From contig DATJLQ010000139.1 of assembly GCA_035509415.1 (NCBI GenBank), positions 1-24,242 on the forward strand: 24,242 nt of DNA, written 5' to 3'. This DNA is from DATJLQ01 sp035509415. Its GTDB lineage: Bacteria; Pseudomonadota; Alphaproteobacteria; JACZXZ01. The notes beneath the pieces were generated by a model. It worked only from the letters and a program-made list of their open reading frames with translations, did not search any database and was not told where the DNA came from. The position numbers were made by a program, and so were the translations under genes. This document shows, one piece after another, positions 1 to 6,708 of the stretch (within the stretch, counting starts at the first letter, position 1; each line of letters opens with the position of its first letter).

Positions 1-1589
1 GCCGCGAGCACCTTCTCGTCGACGTGCGCCTCGAACTGCTTGAAGTTGTTCTCGAAGCGCTTCGCGACCTCCTGCGCCGTCTTGTCGTAGGCCCCCTGGT
101 CCTTCCAGGTCTTCTTCGGGTTGAGCACGTCGGACGGCACGTCCGGGCAGCTTTCGGGGATCATGAGCCCGAACTCGTCGAAGCGCACGGTCGAGACCTG
201 CGCCAATCGCCCGTCGAGGGCCGCGCGCACCATGGCGCGCGTGTGGGCGATGTTCATGCGCTTCCCGGTGCCGTAGGCGCCGCCGGTCCAGCCCGTGTTG
301 ACGAGCCAGCATTTGACGTTGTGGCGCGCGACGTATTGGCCGAGGAGCTTCGCATAGACCGTCGGATGGCGCGGCATGAAGGGGGCGCCGAAGCAGGTCG
401 AGAAGGTCGCCTCGGGATCGCGCCCCATGCCCTTCTCGGTGCCCGCGACGCGCGCGGTGTAGCCCGAGAGGAAATGGTACATCGCCTGGTCCGGCGTGAG
501 GCGGCTGATCGGCGGCAGCACGCCGAACGCGTCGGCGGTGAGCATGATCACGTTGTCGGGATGGCCCGCGACACCGGTCAGGCTCGCATTGGGGATGAAC
601 TCGATCGGATAGCAGGAGCGCGTGTTCTCGGTGAGGCTGTCGTCGTCGAGGTCGAGGATGCGCGTCTCGGGGTCGATCACCACGTTCTCGAGCACCGAGC
701 CGAAGCGCCGCGTGGTCTCGTAGATCTCGGGCTCGGCCTCCTCGGAGAGGCGGATCACCTTCGCGTAGCAGCCGCCCTCGAAATTGAACAGCCCGTTCTC
801 GGACCAGCCATGCTCGTCGTCGCCGACCAGGGTGCGCGTCGCATCGGCCGAGAGGGTGGTCTTGCCCGTGCCCGAGAGGCCGAAGAACACGGCCGCGTCG
901 CCGCGCGGCCCCACATTCACCGAGCCGTGCATCGGCAGCACGCCCTTGGGCGGCAGGAGATAGTTCAGGAGCCCGAACACGGACTTCTTGATCTCGCCCG
1001 CATACGACGTGCCGCCGATGATCACCATGCGCTTCTTGAAGTTGACCAGGATGAAGGTCTCGGAGCGCGTGCCGTGCTTCGCGGGATCGGCCAGGCAGGT
1101 GGGTGCCTGGAGGATGGTGAAGTCGGGCGCGAAATCCTTGAGCTGGTCGGTCGACGGGCGGATGAACATGTTGCGCGCGAACAGGCAATGCCAAGCGCTT
1201 TCGGTGATGACGCGCACCGAGAGCCGATAGGCCGGGTCGGCGCCCGCATGGCAGTCGGCGACGAACACGTCCTTCCCCTCGAGATGGTTGAGGATGTGCT
1301 CGTAGAGCGCGTCGAAATGGCGCTCGGCGATCGGCTGGTTGATCTTGTTCCACCAGACGTTCGGCTTGGTGTCCGCTTCCTCGACGATGAACTTGTCGGG
1401 GACCGAGCGGCCGGTGTGCTTCCCGGTCTCGACCACGAAGGCGCCGCCCTGGCCGATCATGCCCTCGCGCCGCAGCACCGCCTCCTCGTAATAGGACGGG
1501 ACCGCGAGATTCCAATAGGCGGTGCGGACGCGGCGCAGACCGGAATGGCTCAGCCCATGACGGCTGATGACGGGACCCACCTGCTGCAC
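1..1589 (-). CDS. pckA: ATP-dependent phosphoenolpyruvate carboxykinase (3' end cut by window edge)
   Basis: Converts oxaloacetate and ATP to phosphoenolpyruvate, CO2 and ADP, the first committed step of gluconeogenesis from C4 acids, in the cytoplasm. I read 529 codons from a GTG at 1589, preceded by the Shine-Dalgarno GGAGG five bases upstream. The frame stays open to the window edge. Alphaproteobacterial PckA is about 535 residues, so only a few C-terminal residues are missing. Visible motifs are VETGKHTGRS (residues 53-62, oxaloacetate/PEP-binding arginine region), GGTSYAGEIKKS, and the kinase P-loop GLSGTGKTTLS with the lysine at residue 243. ENVVIDPETR, ENTRSCYP and NTGWTGGAYG follow further on. 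It is oriented away from chvI, with a HugZ-like gene upstream on the same strand. Pck beside chvIG and the PTS block is a known alphaproteobacterial neighbourhood. Three 17-bp-spaced repeats lie just upstream of the start. Confidence 0.97.
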   Translation of the reverse strand, partial: MQQVGPVISRHGLSHSGLRRVRTAYWNLAVPSYYEEAVLRREGMIGQGGAFVVETGKHTGRSVPDKFIVEEADTKPNVWWNKINQPIAERHFDALYEHILNHLEGKDVFVADCHAGADPAYRLSVRVITESAWHCLFARNMFIRPSTDQLKDFAPDFTILQAPTCLADPAKHGTRSETFILVNFKKRMVIIGGTSYAGEIKKSVFGLLNYLLPPKGVLPMHGSVNVGPRGDAAVFFGLSGTGKTTLSADATRTLVGDDEHGWSENGLFNFEGGCYAKVIRLSEEAEPEIYETTRRFGSVLENVVIDPETRILDLDDDSLTENTRSCYPIEFIPNASLTGVAGHPDNVIMLTADAFGVLPPISRLTPDQAMYHFLSGYTARVAGTEKGMGRDPEATFSTCFGAPFMPRHPTVYAKLLGQYVARHNVKCWLVNTGWTGGAYGTGKRMNIAHTRAMVRAALDGRLAQVSTVRFDEFGLMIPESCPDVPSDVLNPKKTWKDQGAYDKTAQEVAKRFENNFKQFEAHVDEKVLA

Positions 1590-1624
1590 AATCTCCTCCC
1601 TAAGAATTCGACGCGGCGCGGGCC

Positions 1625-1666
1625 GCGATTGGCGCCCGAGCGCGATTGGTGCCCGGCCGCGATTGG
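1625..1666 (-). repeat. three direct repeats with 17-bp period in the pckA leader
   Basis: On the plus strand GCGATTGG occurs at 1625-1632, 1642-1649 and 1659-1666, exactly 17 bases apart. The following bases are also similar (YGCCC in the first two copies, TGTTT in the third). Read in the pckA direction the word is CCAATCGC. The repeats end 36 bases upstream of the GTG start, so they lie in the leader or core promoter. They could be a regulator binding array or simply a small tandem duplication; the factor is unknown. Confidence 0.6.
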
Positions 1667-1699
1667 TGTTTAAGCGCCGCGGTTCCGGCACGGGACCGG

Positions 1700-1729
1700 A
1701 ATCTACAAGCCGCCTCGTCCGGTTTGCAA
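1700..1729 (-). promoter_or_regulatory. candidate pckA promoter
   Basis: On the minus strand TTGCAA (plus 1724-1729) is followed after 18 bases by TAGATT (plus 1700-1705), a moderate match to sigma70-type hexamers. It would give a leader of about 100 bases containing the 17-bp repeats. The assignment rests on pattern only. Confidence 0.3.
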
Positions 1730-1776
1730 CCGACTCCCCGTGATCATTGCGGGGCCGCGCAGAAATACGTGCCGAA

Positions 1777-2538
1777 TCAAGCCTTTGTGCGCGCCTCCCG
1801 GGCCCAGGCCACGAGCGCCGCGCGCGCCGCCGCGGCATCCTCGACCGGTCGGGGAAACGTGAGTCGGGCGACCCGGCCGCGCCGGCGCAGATCGATGCCC
1901 TCGGGGTCGATGCCGGTCATGCTCCACTCGGCGCCGTCGAGCCCGAGGAGGCGTTGGGCATAAAGCGTCAGCGCGTCCGCGTGATCGCGGTTCATGTGCT
2001 GGACAATTTCCGCCTCGGCCGCGGCGAGCGAAGCCGCGCGCGCGGGATCGTAGAGAATGTCGCGCGCATCGACCCAGTGGATGCGCCCGAACCCCGCGAC
2101 CAGGTGGCCGCGCGTGGGCTCGACGCGGAAATAGCGGAAATCGTGGAAGCTCGAATAGGGTGCCGCACTCGGATGGCGCGCGAGGAAGCGCGCCCGATCG
2201 GCCGGGTCCACGGTCTCGCGCGCGCGGCCCACGAGGGTCAAGCGCGGACCGGTCAAGGGCTCCTCGAGCCCGCCGGTACCGTCGAACAGAAGCGACACAT
2301 GGAGATCGCGTTGGATGTTCTTGGTGTGCTCGGCGAGGTCCGAGATGAGCAAAAGCGGCGTCGCGTCGGGCATGCAGGCGACCATGACGAGGGACGCGTA
2401 GGGCCAGTTGGCGCCGTCGCGCGCGAGGGAGGTCGCGAGCGTCGCGCGGTCGGCGGCGCGGATGAGGCCGCGCGCGATGATCCCGGGGGCCGGGCCGGAC
2501 TCCTCCTCCCGATCCTCGTCGTCCGCTTCTGCCGCCAT
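1777..2538 (-). CDS. HugZ-like pyridoxamine 5'-phosphate oxidase-fold protein with DUF2470 domain
   Basis: A protein of 253 residues if started at the ATG at 2538. The frame continues upstream to 2673, but that extension is Arg/Ala-rich and not family-like. I therefore take MAAEADDEDREEE as the N-terminus, although its Shine-Dalgarno (GAGG) is weak. Residues of about 20-150 form a split-barrel FMN/heme-binding PNPOx-type domain (IIRAADRATLATSL, PYASLVMVACMPD, LLISDLAEHTKNI). The C-terminal 80 residues are a DUF2470/HugZ C domain (EIVQHMNRDHADALTLYAQ). Family members bind heme or flavin, and some, such as Helicobacter HugZ, degrade heme. Many proteobacterial copies are uncharacterised, so the substrate cannot be named. 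It lies upstream of pckA on the same strand and diverges from chvI. Confidence 0.85.
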   Translation of the reverse strand: MAAEADDEDREEESGPAPGIIARGLIRAADRATLATSLARDGANWPYASLVMVACMPDATPLLLISDLAEHTKNIQRDLHVSLLFDGTGGLEEPLTGPRLTLVGRARETVDPADRARFLARHPSAAPYSSFHDFRYFRVEPTRGHLVAGFGRIHWVDARDILYDPARAASLAAAEAEIVQHMNRDHADALTLYAQRLLGLDGAEWSMTGIDPEGIDLRRRGRVARLTFPRPVEDAAAARAALVAWAREARTKA

Positions 2539-2571
2539 CCCGACCTCGCGCCCGAAATACGCCCCGGCCCG

Positions 2572-2577
2572 AGTATA
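2572..2577 (-). promoter_or_regulatory. candidate -10 element of the HugZ-like gene
   Basis: On the minus strand TATACT (one mismatch to TATAAT) lies 33 bases ahead of the ATG at 2538 and is the only AT-rich word there. No convincing -35 is seen. It lies in the 212-bp divergent region shared with chvI, for which I could not pick out a clear promoter. Confidence 0.25.
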
Positions 2578-2750
2578 ACGCCCCGGCTGGGCCCCGACAG
2601 CGCTCCCTCGGGCGCGCTCGAGGGCGTCCGGCAAGGGCCCTAAGCCCCTGGAATTAGCGCGGAATCGTGCCAATATGTGCGCCAGCGCCGGGCGCGGCGC
2701 CCGCCATCCGGGCGGGCTCGCGGGAGAAGCAAGGCAACGAGAGGGAAGCC

Positions 2751-3458
2751 GTGACGGAAAAGCGCACCATCGCGCTCGTGGACGACGACCGCAACATCGT
2801 GACCTCGGTCACGATGGCGCTCGAGGCCGAGGGCTTCGCCGTGCGCGCCTATGGCGACGGCGACGAGGCGTTGCGCGGGCTCACGGCGCAGCCGGCCGAC
2901 CTCGCCATCCTCGACATCAAGATGCCGCGCATGGACGGGATGGAGCTGCTCTCGCGCCTGCGCAAGAGCTCGGCGATCCCGGTCATCTTCCTCACGTCCA
3001 AGGACGACGAGGTCGACGAGGTGCTCGGCCTGCGCATGGGGGCGGACGACTACATCACCAAGCCCTTCTCGCTGCGCCTCCTGGTCGAGCGCATCCGCAC
3101 GCTCCTGCGCCGCACCGAGCTGCGCGAGGGTGCCGCCGACGGCGCCAGCGCCGAGAGCAGCATGGTGCGCGGCGATCTCGTGCTCGATTCGAGCCGCCAT
3201 CTGTGCGCCTGGAAGGGCGGTGCGGTGAGCCTCACGGTCACCGAGTTCCTGATCCTCAAGGCGCTCGCCCAGCGTCCCGGCATGGTCAAGAGCCGCGACC
3301 AGCTCATGGACGCGGCCTACGGCGAGCACATCTACGTCGACGACCGCACGATCGACAGCCACATCAAGCGCGTGCGCAAGAAGCTGCGCGCGGTCGACGA
3401 GGCGTTCGACCAGATCGAGACGCTTTACGGCATCGGCTACCGCTACAAGGAAGCGTGA
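2751..3458 (+). CDS. chvI: two-component response regulator ChvI (OmpR/PhoB family)
   Basis: Transcription factor of the ChvG-ChvI envelope/acid-stress two-component system. It is 235 residues from a GTG preceded by GAGAGGGA; the open frame reaches back to 2667 but only this GTG gives the family N-terminus. The receiver domain (about 5-120) has acidic residues D11-D13, phospho-acceptor D55 (LAILDIKMPRMDG), T82 and K104 (ITKPF). The OmpR-type winged-helix domain covers about 140-235 (VTEFLILKALAQRPG, DDRTIDSHIKRVRKKLR, IETLYGIGYRY). chvG starts 40 bases downstream, so the two are probably cotranscribed. In rhizobia, Brucella and Agrobacterium the orthologue controls envelope, exopolysaccharide and host-adaptation genes; its target set here is unknown. 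Confidence 0.95.
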   Translation: MTEKRTIALVDDDRNIVTSVTMALEAEGFAVRAYGDGDEALRGLTAQPADLAILDIKMPRMDGMELLSRLRKSSAIPVIFLTSKDDEVDEVLGLRMGADDYITKPFSLRLLVERIRTLLRRTELREGAADGASAESSMVRGDLVLDSSRHLCAWKGGAVSLTVTEFLILKALAQRPGMVKSRDQLMDAAYGEHIYVDDRTIDSHIKRVRKKLRAVDEAFDQIETLYGIGYRYKEA

Positions 3459-3498
3459 GTGCCGAGCGCCCGCGGCGCGGGGATGCTTTCGAGGATCC

Positions 3499-5280
3499 AT
3501 GGCGCTCGACACGCATGACAAGGCGATCGGCCGGCTGCCCGAAATGACCGCGACGGCGGCCCCGCCGCCCGCACCCGCGCGGCCCGCGCCCGCGCCAACG
3601 CAACGCGCGGCGCTGTCGGCGCCAAGCCGCTCGGCCCGGCTTCTCCGCCGCGGCCGCCGCCTCAAGCGCGCGCTCAGCGTCTCGCCGCTCACGCGCCGCA
3701 TCCTGCTCCTCAACATGATAGCACTCGGCATCCTCGTGCTCGGGCTCGCCTATCTCGGCACCTATCAGCGCAACCTGATCGAGAGCCAGTTCGAATCCCT
3801 CACGACGCAAGCGCGCATCTTCGCCGGCGCCTTGGGCGAGAGTGCGGTCGCCGGCAAGGACGAGACCAGCTTCGAGCTCGAGCCCGATCAGACGCGCATC
3901 CTGCTGCGCCGCCTCATCGAGCCGACCAAGGCGCGCGCGCGCCTGTTCGCGCCCGACGGCAATCTCCTGGCCGACAGCCGCGTGCTGGCAGCGCCCGGGG
4001 GTGCGGTCCAGATCGTGCCCTTGCCGCCGCCCGCGAGCGTGAGCCCGATCGGCCGCGCGCTCGAGGACGCCTACGACTGGTTCGTCGACAACGTGCCGCG
4101 CCTCGGCAAGCTCGCGCGCTACCACGAAAGCGCCGTCGAGCACGCATCCGACTATCCCGAGGCGATCAAGGCGCTCGCGGGCTCGACCGCGCGCGCGCTC
4201 TACAGCAACGGCTCCCACGGCACCATCCTCTCGGTCGCCGTCCCGGTGCAGCACTACAAGCGCGTGGTCGGCGCCCTCGTGGTCTCGGAGGAAAGCACCG
4301 AGATCGACAACGTCATGCGCTCGGTGCGCCTCGACATCCTCAAGGCGTTCGCGGTGGCACTTCTGGTGACGACGCTGCTCTCGCTCTATCTCGGCAGCAC
4401 CATCGTGCATCCGATCCGGCGCCTGGCGCAGGCGGCCGAGCGCATCGGCCCGGGCAAGGGGAGTGCCGCCGACATCCCGGATTTCACCCAACGCGGCGAC
4501 GAGATCGGCGATCTCTCGGGCAGCCTGCGCGAGATGACCGAGCTCTTGTCCCAGCGCATGGACGCGATCGAGCGCTTCGCCGCCGACGTCGCGCACGAGA
4601 TCAAGAACCCGCTCTCCTCGCTCAGGAGTGCCGTCGAGACCGCATCGATGGTGAAGGACCCGGAGCGCCAGCGCCGGCTCATGACCATCATCCTCGAGGA
4701 CGTCCAGCGCCTCGACCGGCTGATCTCCGACATTTCCTCGGCCTCGCGGCTGGATGCCGAGCTCGCGCGCGCCGAAGCGGAGCCGATCGATCTCGCGTCC
4801 CTGCTCGCGGCCCTCGTCGTGGTCTATAACGCGGACGCCGCCCCCGACGGGCCGCAGCTCGCCTTCACGGGCTCGAGCGAGGCGCTTCCGGTGCGCGGCC
4901 TCGAGGGGCGGCTCGCGCAAGTGTTCCGCAACCTCATCGAGAACGCGATCTCCTTCAGCCCGCAAGGCGGCACCATCTCGCTCTCGGTCCGGCGCGAGGG
5001 CGAGACCGTCGCCACCTCGGTCGAGGATGACGGGCCGGGATTGCCCGAGGGAAAGCTCGAGGCGGTGTTCGAGCGCTTCTACACCGAGCGCCCGCCGGGC
5101 GAGAAATTCGGCGTCCATTCCGGCCTCGGCCTCTCGATCTCGAAGCAGATCGTCGACGCCCACGGCGGCACGATCCAGGCCGAGAACCGCCACGACGCGG
5201 CGGGCCGCATCTTGGGCGCGCGCTTCACCGTGCGTCTCCCGCTCGAGCGCGCGATCCCGGGCGGCGCGGCGCCGGCTTGA
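3499..5280 (+). CDS. chvG: sensor histidine kinase ChvG
   Basis: Membrane sensor kinase paired with ChvI, 593 residues. A Pro/Ala/Arg-rich cytoplasmic N-terminus of about 65 residues precedes TM1 (about 68-89). A periplasmic sensor region of about 190 residues and TM2 (about 282-303) follow. Next come HAMP, a HisKA dimerisation domain with H-box FAADVAHEIKNP (phospho-acceptor H366), and the ATPase domain with N-box FRNLIENAISF (about 475), G1 VEDDGPGLPEG (about 508) and G2 HSGLGLSISKQIV. The chosen ATG has GAGGA upstream; a second ATG at 3544 would drop 15 residues of the low-complexity tail. The family senses low pH or cell-wall stress through the periplasmic domain, with ExoR as repressor in rhizobia; no exoR is in this window. 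It is followed after 96 bases by hprK. Confidence 0.94.
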   Translation: MALDTHDKAIGRLPEMTATAAPPPAPARPAPAPTQRAALSAPSRSARLLRRGRRLKRALSVSPLTRRILLLNMIALGILVLGLAYLGTYQRNLIESQFESLTTQARIFAGALGESAVAGKDETSFELEPDQTRILLRRLIEPTKARARLFAPDGNLLADSRVLAAPGGAVQIVPLPPPASVSPIGRALEDAYDWFVDNVPRLGKLARYHESAVEHASDYPEAIKALAGSTARALYSNGSHGTILSVAVPVQHYKRVVGALVVSEESTEIDNVMRSVRLDILKAFAVALLVTTLLSLYLGSTIVHPIRRLAQAAERIGPGKGSAADIPDFTQRGDEIGDLSGSLREMTELLSQRMDAIERFAADVAHEIKNPLSSLRSAVETASMVKDPERQRRLMTIILEDVQRLDRLISDISSASRLDAELARAEAEPIDLASLLAALVVVYNADAAPDGPQLAFTGSSEALPVRGLEGRLAQVFRNLIENAISFSPQGGTISLSVRREGETVATSVEDDGPGLPEGKLEAVFERFYTERPPGEKFGVHSGLGLSISKQIVDAHGGTIQAENRHDAAGRILGARFTVRLPLERAIPGGAAPA

Positions 5281-5376
5281 GGGCGGGATTGACAGCGCGC
5301 CCGCGTCCCGCCACCCTCCCGGCCCTGGAAAGGCGGCGCGTCTCAGCCAGATGTTCGGGCGATCGGAGACCGAGGC

Positions 5377-5814
5377 ATGATCCGGGTGCACGGAACCTGC
5401 GTCGAGGTCGCGGGCACGGGCGTGCTGCTGCGCGGGCCCGCGGGCAGCGGCAAGTCCGATCTCGCGTTGCGCCTCATCGACGAGGGCGGGCGCCTGGTGG
5501 CCGACGATCAGGTCGAGCTCGCGGTGGTGCGCGACCAGGTGCATGCGCTCGCACCGGCGTCGATCCTGGGTCGGCTCGAGGTGCGCGGGCTCGGCATCGT
5601 CGAGCTCTCGCCCTGCGCGGACGCGACGCTGGGCCTCGTGGTCGATTTGGCGCCCGCGGCCGACGTCGAGCGCATGCCGGAGCCGGAAAGCGTGATTTTG
5701 TTGGGCCTTGCCTTGCCGCTCCTCAAATTGGCGCCGTTCGAGCATTCGGCGACCGCGAAGCTGCGTCTCGCGGTCGCGAGATTGGCGCGCACAAACGCCG
5801 GAGCGCGGGTATAA
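5377..5814 (+). CDS. hprK: short-form HPr kinase/phosphorylase
   Basis: Phosphorylates or dephosphorylates HPr at its regulatory serine. At 145 residues it is about half the Gram-positive enzyme and keeps only the C-terminal catalytic domain, as is usual in alphaproteobacteria. The Walker A is GPAGSGKSD (residues 20-28), VADDQVEL follows, and the HPrK signature is EVRGLGIVEL. A Shine-Dalgarno (GGAG, GAGG) precedes the ATG. TTGACA at 5289-5294 in the chvG-hprK gap could be a -35 element, but no good -10 follows. In many relatives rapZ comes next; here the next gene is EIIA after 150 bases, with no recognisable rapZ piece. Its target serine is present in the HPr encoded downstream. Confidence 0.93.
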   Translation: MIRVHGTCVEVAGTGVLLRGPAGSGKSDLALRLIDEGGRLVADDQVELAVVRDQVHALAPASILGRLEVRGLGIVELSPCADATLGLVVDLAPAADVERMPEPESVILLGLALPLLKLAPFEHSATAKLRLAVARLARTNAGARV

Positions 5815-5815
5815 T
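5810..5815 (+). promoter_or_regulatory. perfect -10 hexamer overlapping the hprK stop codon
   Basis: TATAAT lies across the hprK stop (TAA at 5812-5814) and 150 bases ahead of the EIIA start. TTGGCG at 5782-5787 is too far away for a normal -35. It may be an internal promoter for EIIA-HPr-EI. In DNA this GC-rich a perfect TATAAT is uncommon. Confidence 0.35.
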
Positions 5816-5964
5816 GGCGCCTTCATGAGGATGCCGGACTCATCGTCGGTGCCATGGACAGCGCCGCCCGCGCTCGCGAGCGGGAGGCGGCCCGAGCGCA
5901 CGGGAATGGGCCGGTGCCGCAATTCCGGCGCCGGCGCGAAGCGACACGAACAAGGGGATCGTCC

Positions 5965-6384
5965 ATGATCGGCATGATTTTGGTCACCCACGGCAGGCTC
6001 GCGGTCGAATTCATTTCGGCGCTCGAGCACGTGGTCGGACCCCAGCAACGCATCAAGGCCGTGTGCATCGGCGCCGAGGACGACATGGAGGAGCGGCGCG
6101 AGGAGATCCTGCGCTCGGTCGCCGACGTGGACGACGGCAGCGGCGTGGTGCTCTTGACCGACATGTTCGGCGGTACGCCGTCCAACCTCGCGATCTCGGT
6201 CATGGACAATGCGCATGTCGAGGTGATTGCCGGCGTCAATCTTCCCATGCTGATCAAGCTCGCGAGCGTGCGCCAGGCCGATCCGCCGCCCCCGCTCCAG
6301 AAGGCGGTCGCGTTGGCGCAGGAGGCGGGCCGCAAATACATCAACGTCGCCTCGGCGCTGCTCGCCGAGGAAAAGGCGCGCTGA
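5965..6384 (+). CDS. PTS EIIA component, mannose/ManX family (regulatory PTS)
   Basis: A stand-alone EIIA-Man-type domain of 139 residues that would accept phosphate from HPr. The start is the ATG with GGGGA eight bases upstream; the longer frame from 5854 adds only Arg-rich sequence. Family features are MIGMILVTHG with active-site H9 and the DMFGGTPSN loop. EIIB and EIIC are absent from the window, so the role is likely regulatory rather than sugar uptake, as known for the alphaproteobacterial EIIA downstream of hprK. The stop overlaps the HPr start by one base (TGATG), indicating translational coupling. Confidence 0.93.
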   Translation: MIGMILVTHGRLAVEFISALEHVVGPQQRIKAVCIGAEDDMEERREEILRSVADVDDGSGVVLLTDMFGGTPSNLAISVMDNAHVEVIAGVNLPMLIKLASVRQADPPPPLQKAVALAQEAGRKYINVASALLAEEKAR

Positions 6385-6704
6385 TGGAGAGCGCGGGGCC
6401 CGGCGGCGCCGCGAGCGGCGCCGACACGGGCGGCACGCTCTCGCGCATGCTCGTGATCGTGAACCAGCGCGGCCTCCACGCGCGCGCGGCGGCGCGCTTC
6501 GTGAAGTGCGTCGAGCGCTTCGAGGCCGAGGTCACGGTCGCGAAGAAGGACGCGGCGGTGTCGGGCCTCTCGATCATGGGGCTCATGATGCTCGCGGCCG
6601 GTCCGGGCACGATGATCGAGGTGAGCGCCTCCGGGCGCGACGCGGCCGCGGCGCTCGATGCGCTCGAGGCCCTGGTCAAGGACAAGTTCGGAGAGGACGA
6701 ATAG
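6384..6704 (+). CDS. ptsH: phosphocarrier protein HPr
   Basis: Small phosphocarrier between EI and EIIA, 106 residues from the ATG overlapping the EIIA stop. A Gly/Ala-rich stretch of 21 residues precedes the usual HPr start (MLVIVNQRGLHARAA). A start at 6447 would give the normal length of 85, but the 1-base overlap favours the longer form. The catalytic histidine is H32 (QRGLHARA). The regulatory serine is S63 (SGLSIMGL), 31 residues on, the same spacing as His15/Ser46 in Bacillus HPr. Both the EI and the HprK sites are therefore kept. EI starts four bases after the stop. Confidence 0.93.
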   Translation: MESAGPGGAASGADTGGTLSRMLVIVNQRGLHARAAARFVKCVERFEAEVTVAKKDAAVSGLSIMGLMMLAAGPGTMIEVSASGRDAAAALDALEALVKDKFGEDE

Positions 6705-6708
6705 GGCG

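Noticed and set aside
24..1673. Long plus-strand open frame over pckA
   Set aside because: It is the antisense frame of a complete, motif-bearing PckA on the minus strand; the translated product is a charged low-complexity shadow.
5815..5964. A small gene or rapZ fragment between hprK and EIIA
   Set aside because: No frame in the gap resembles RapZ, and the short frames are Arg/Pro-rich without a ribosome site.
3364..6216. 950-codon minus-strand open frame opposite chvG-hprK-EIIA
   Set aside because: It overlaps three clear plus-strand genes and reads as an Arg/Asp/His-rich shadow with no domain.
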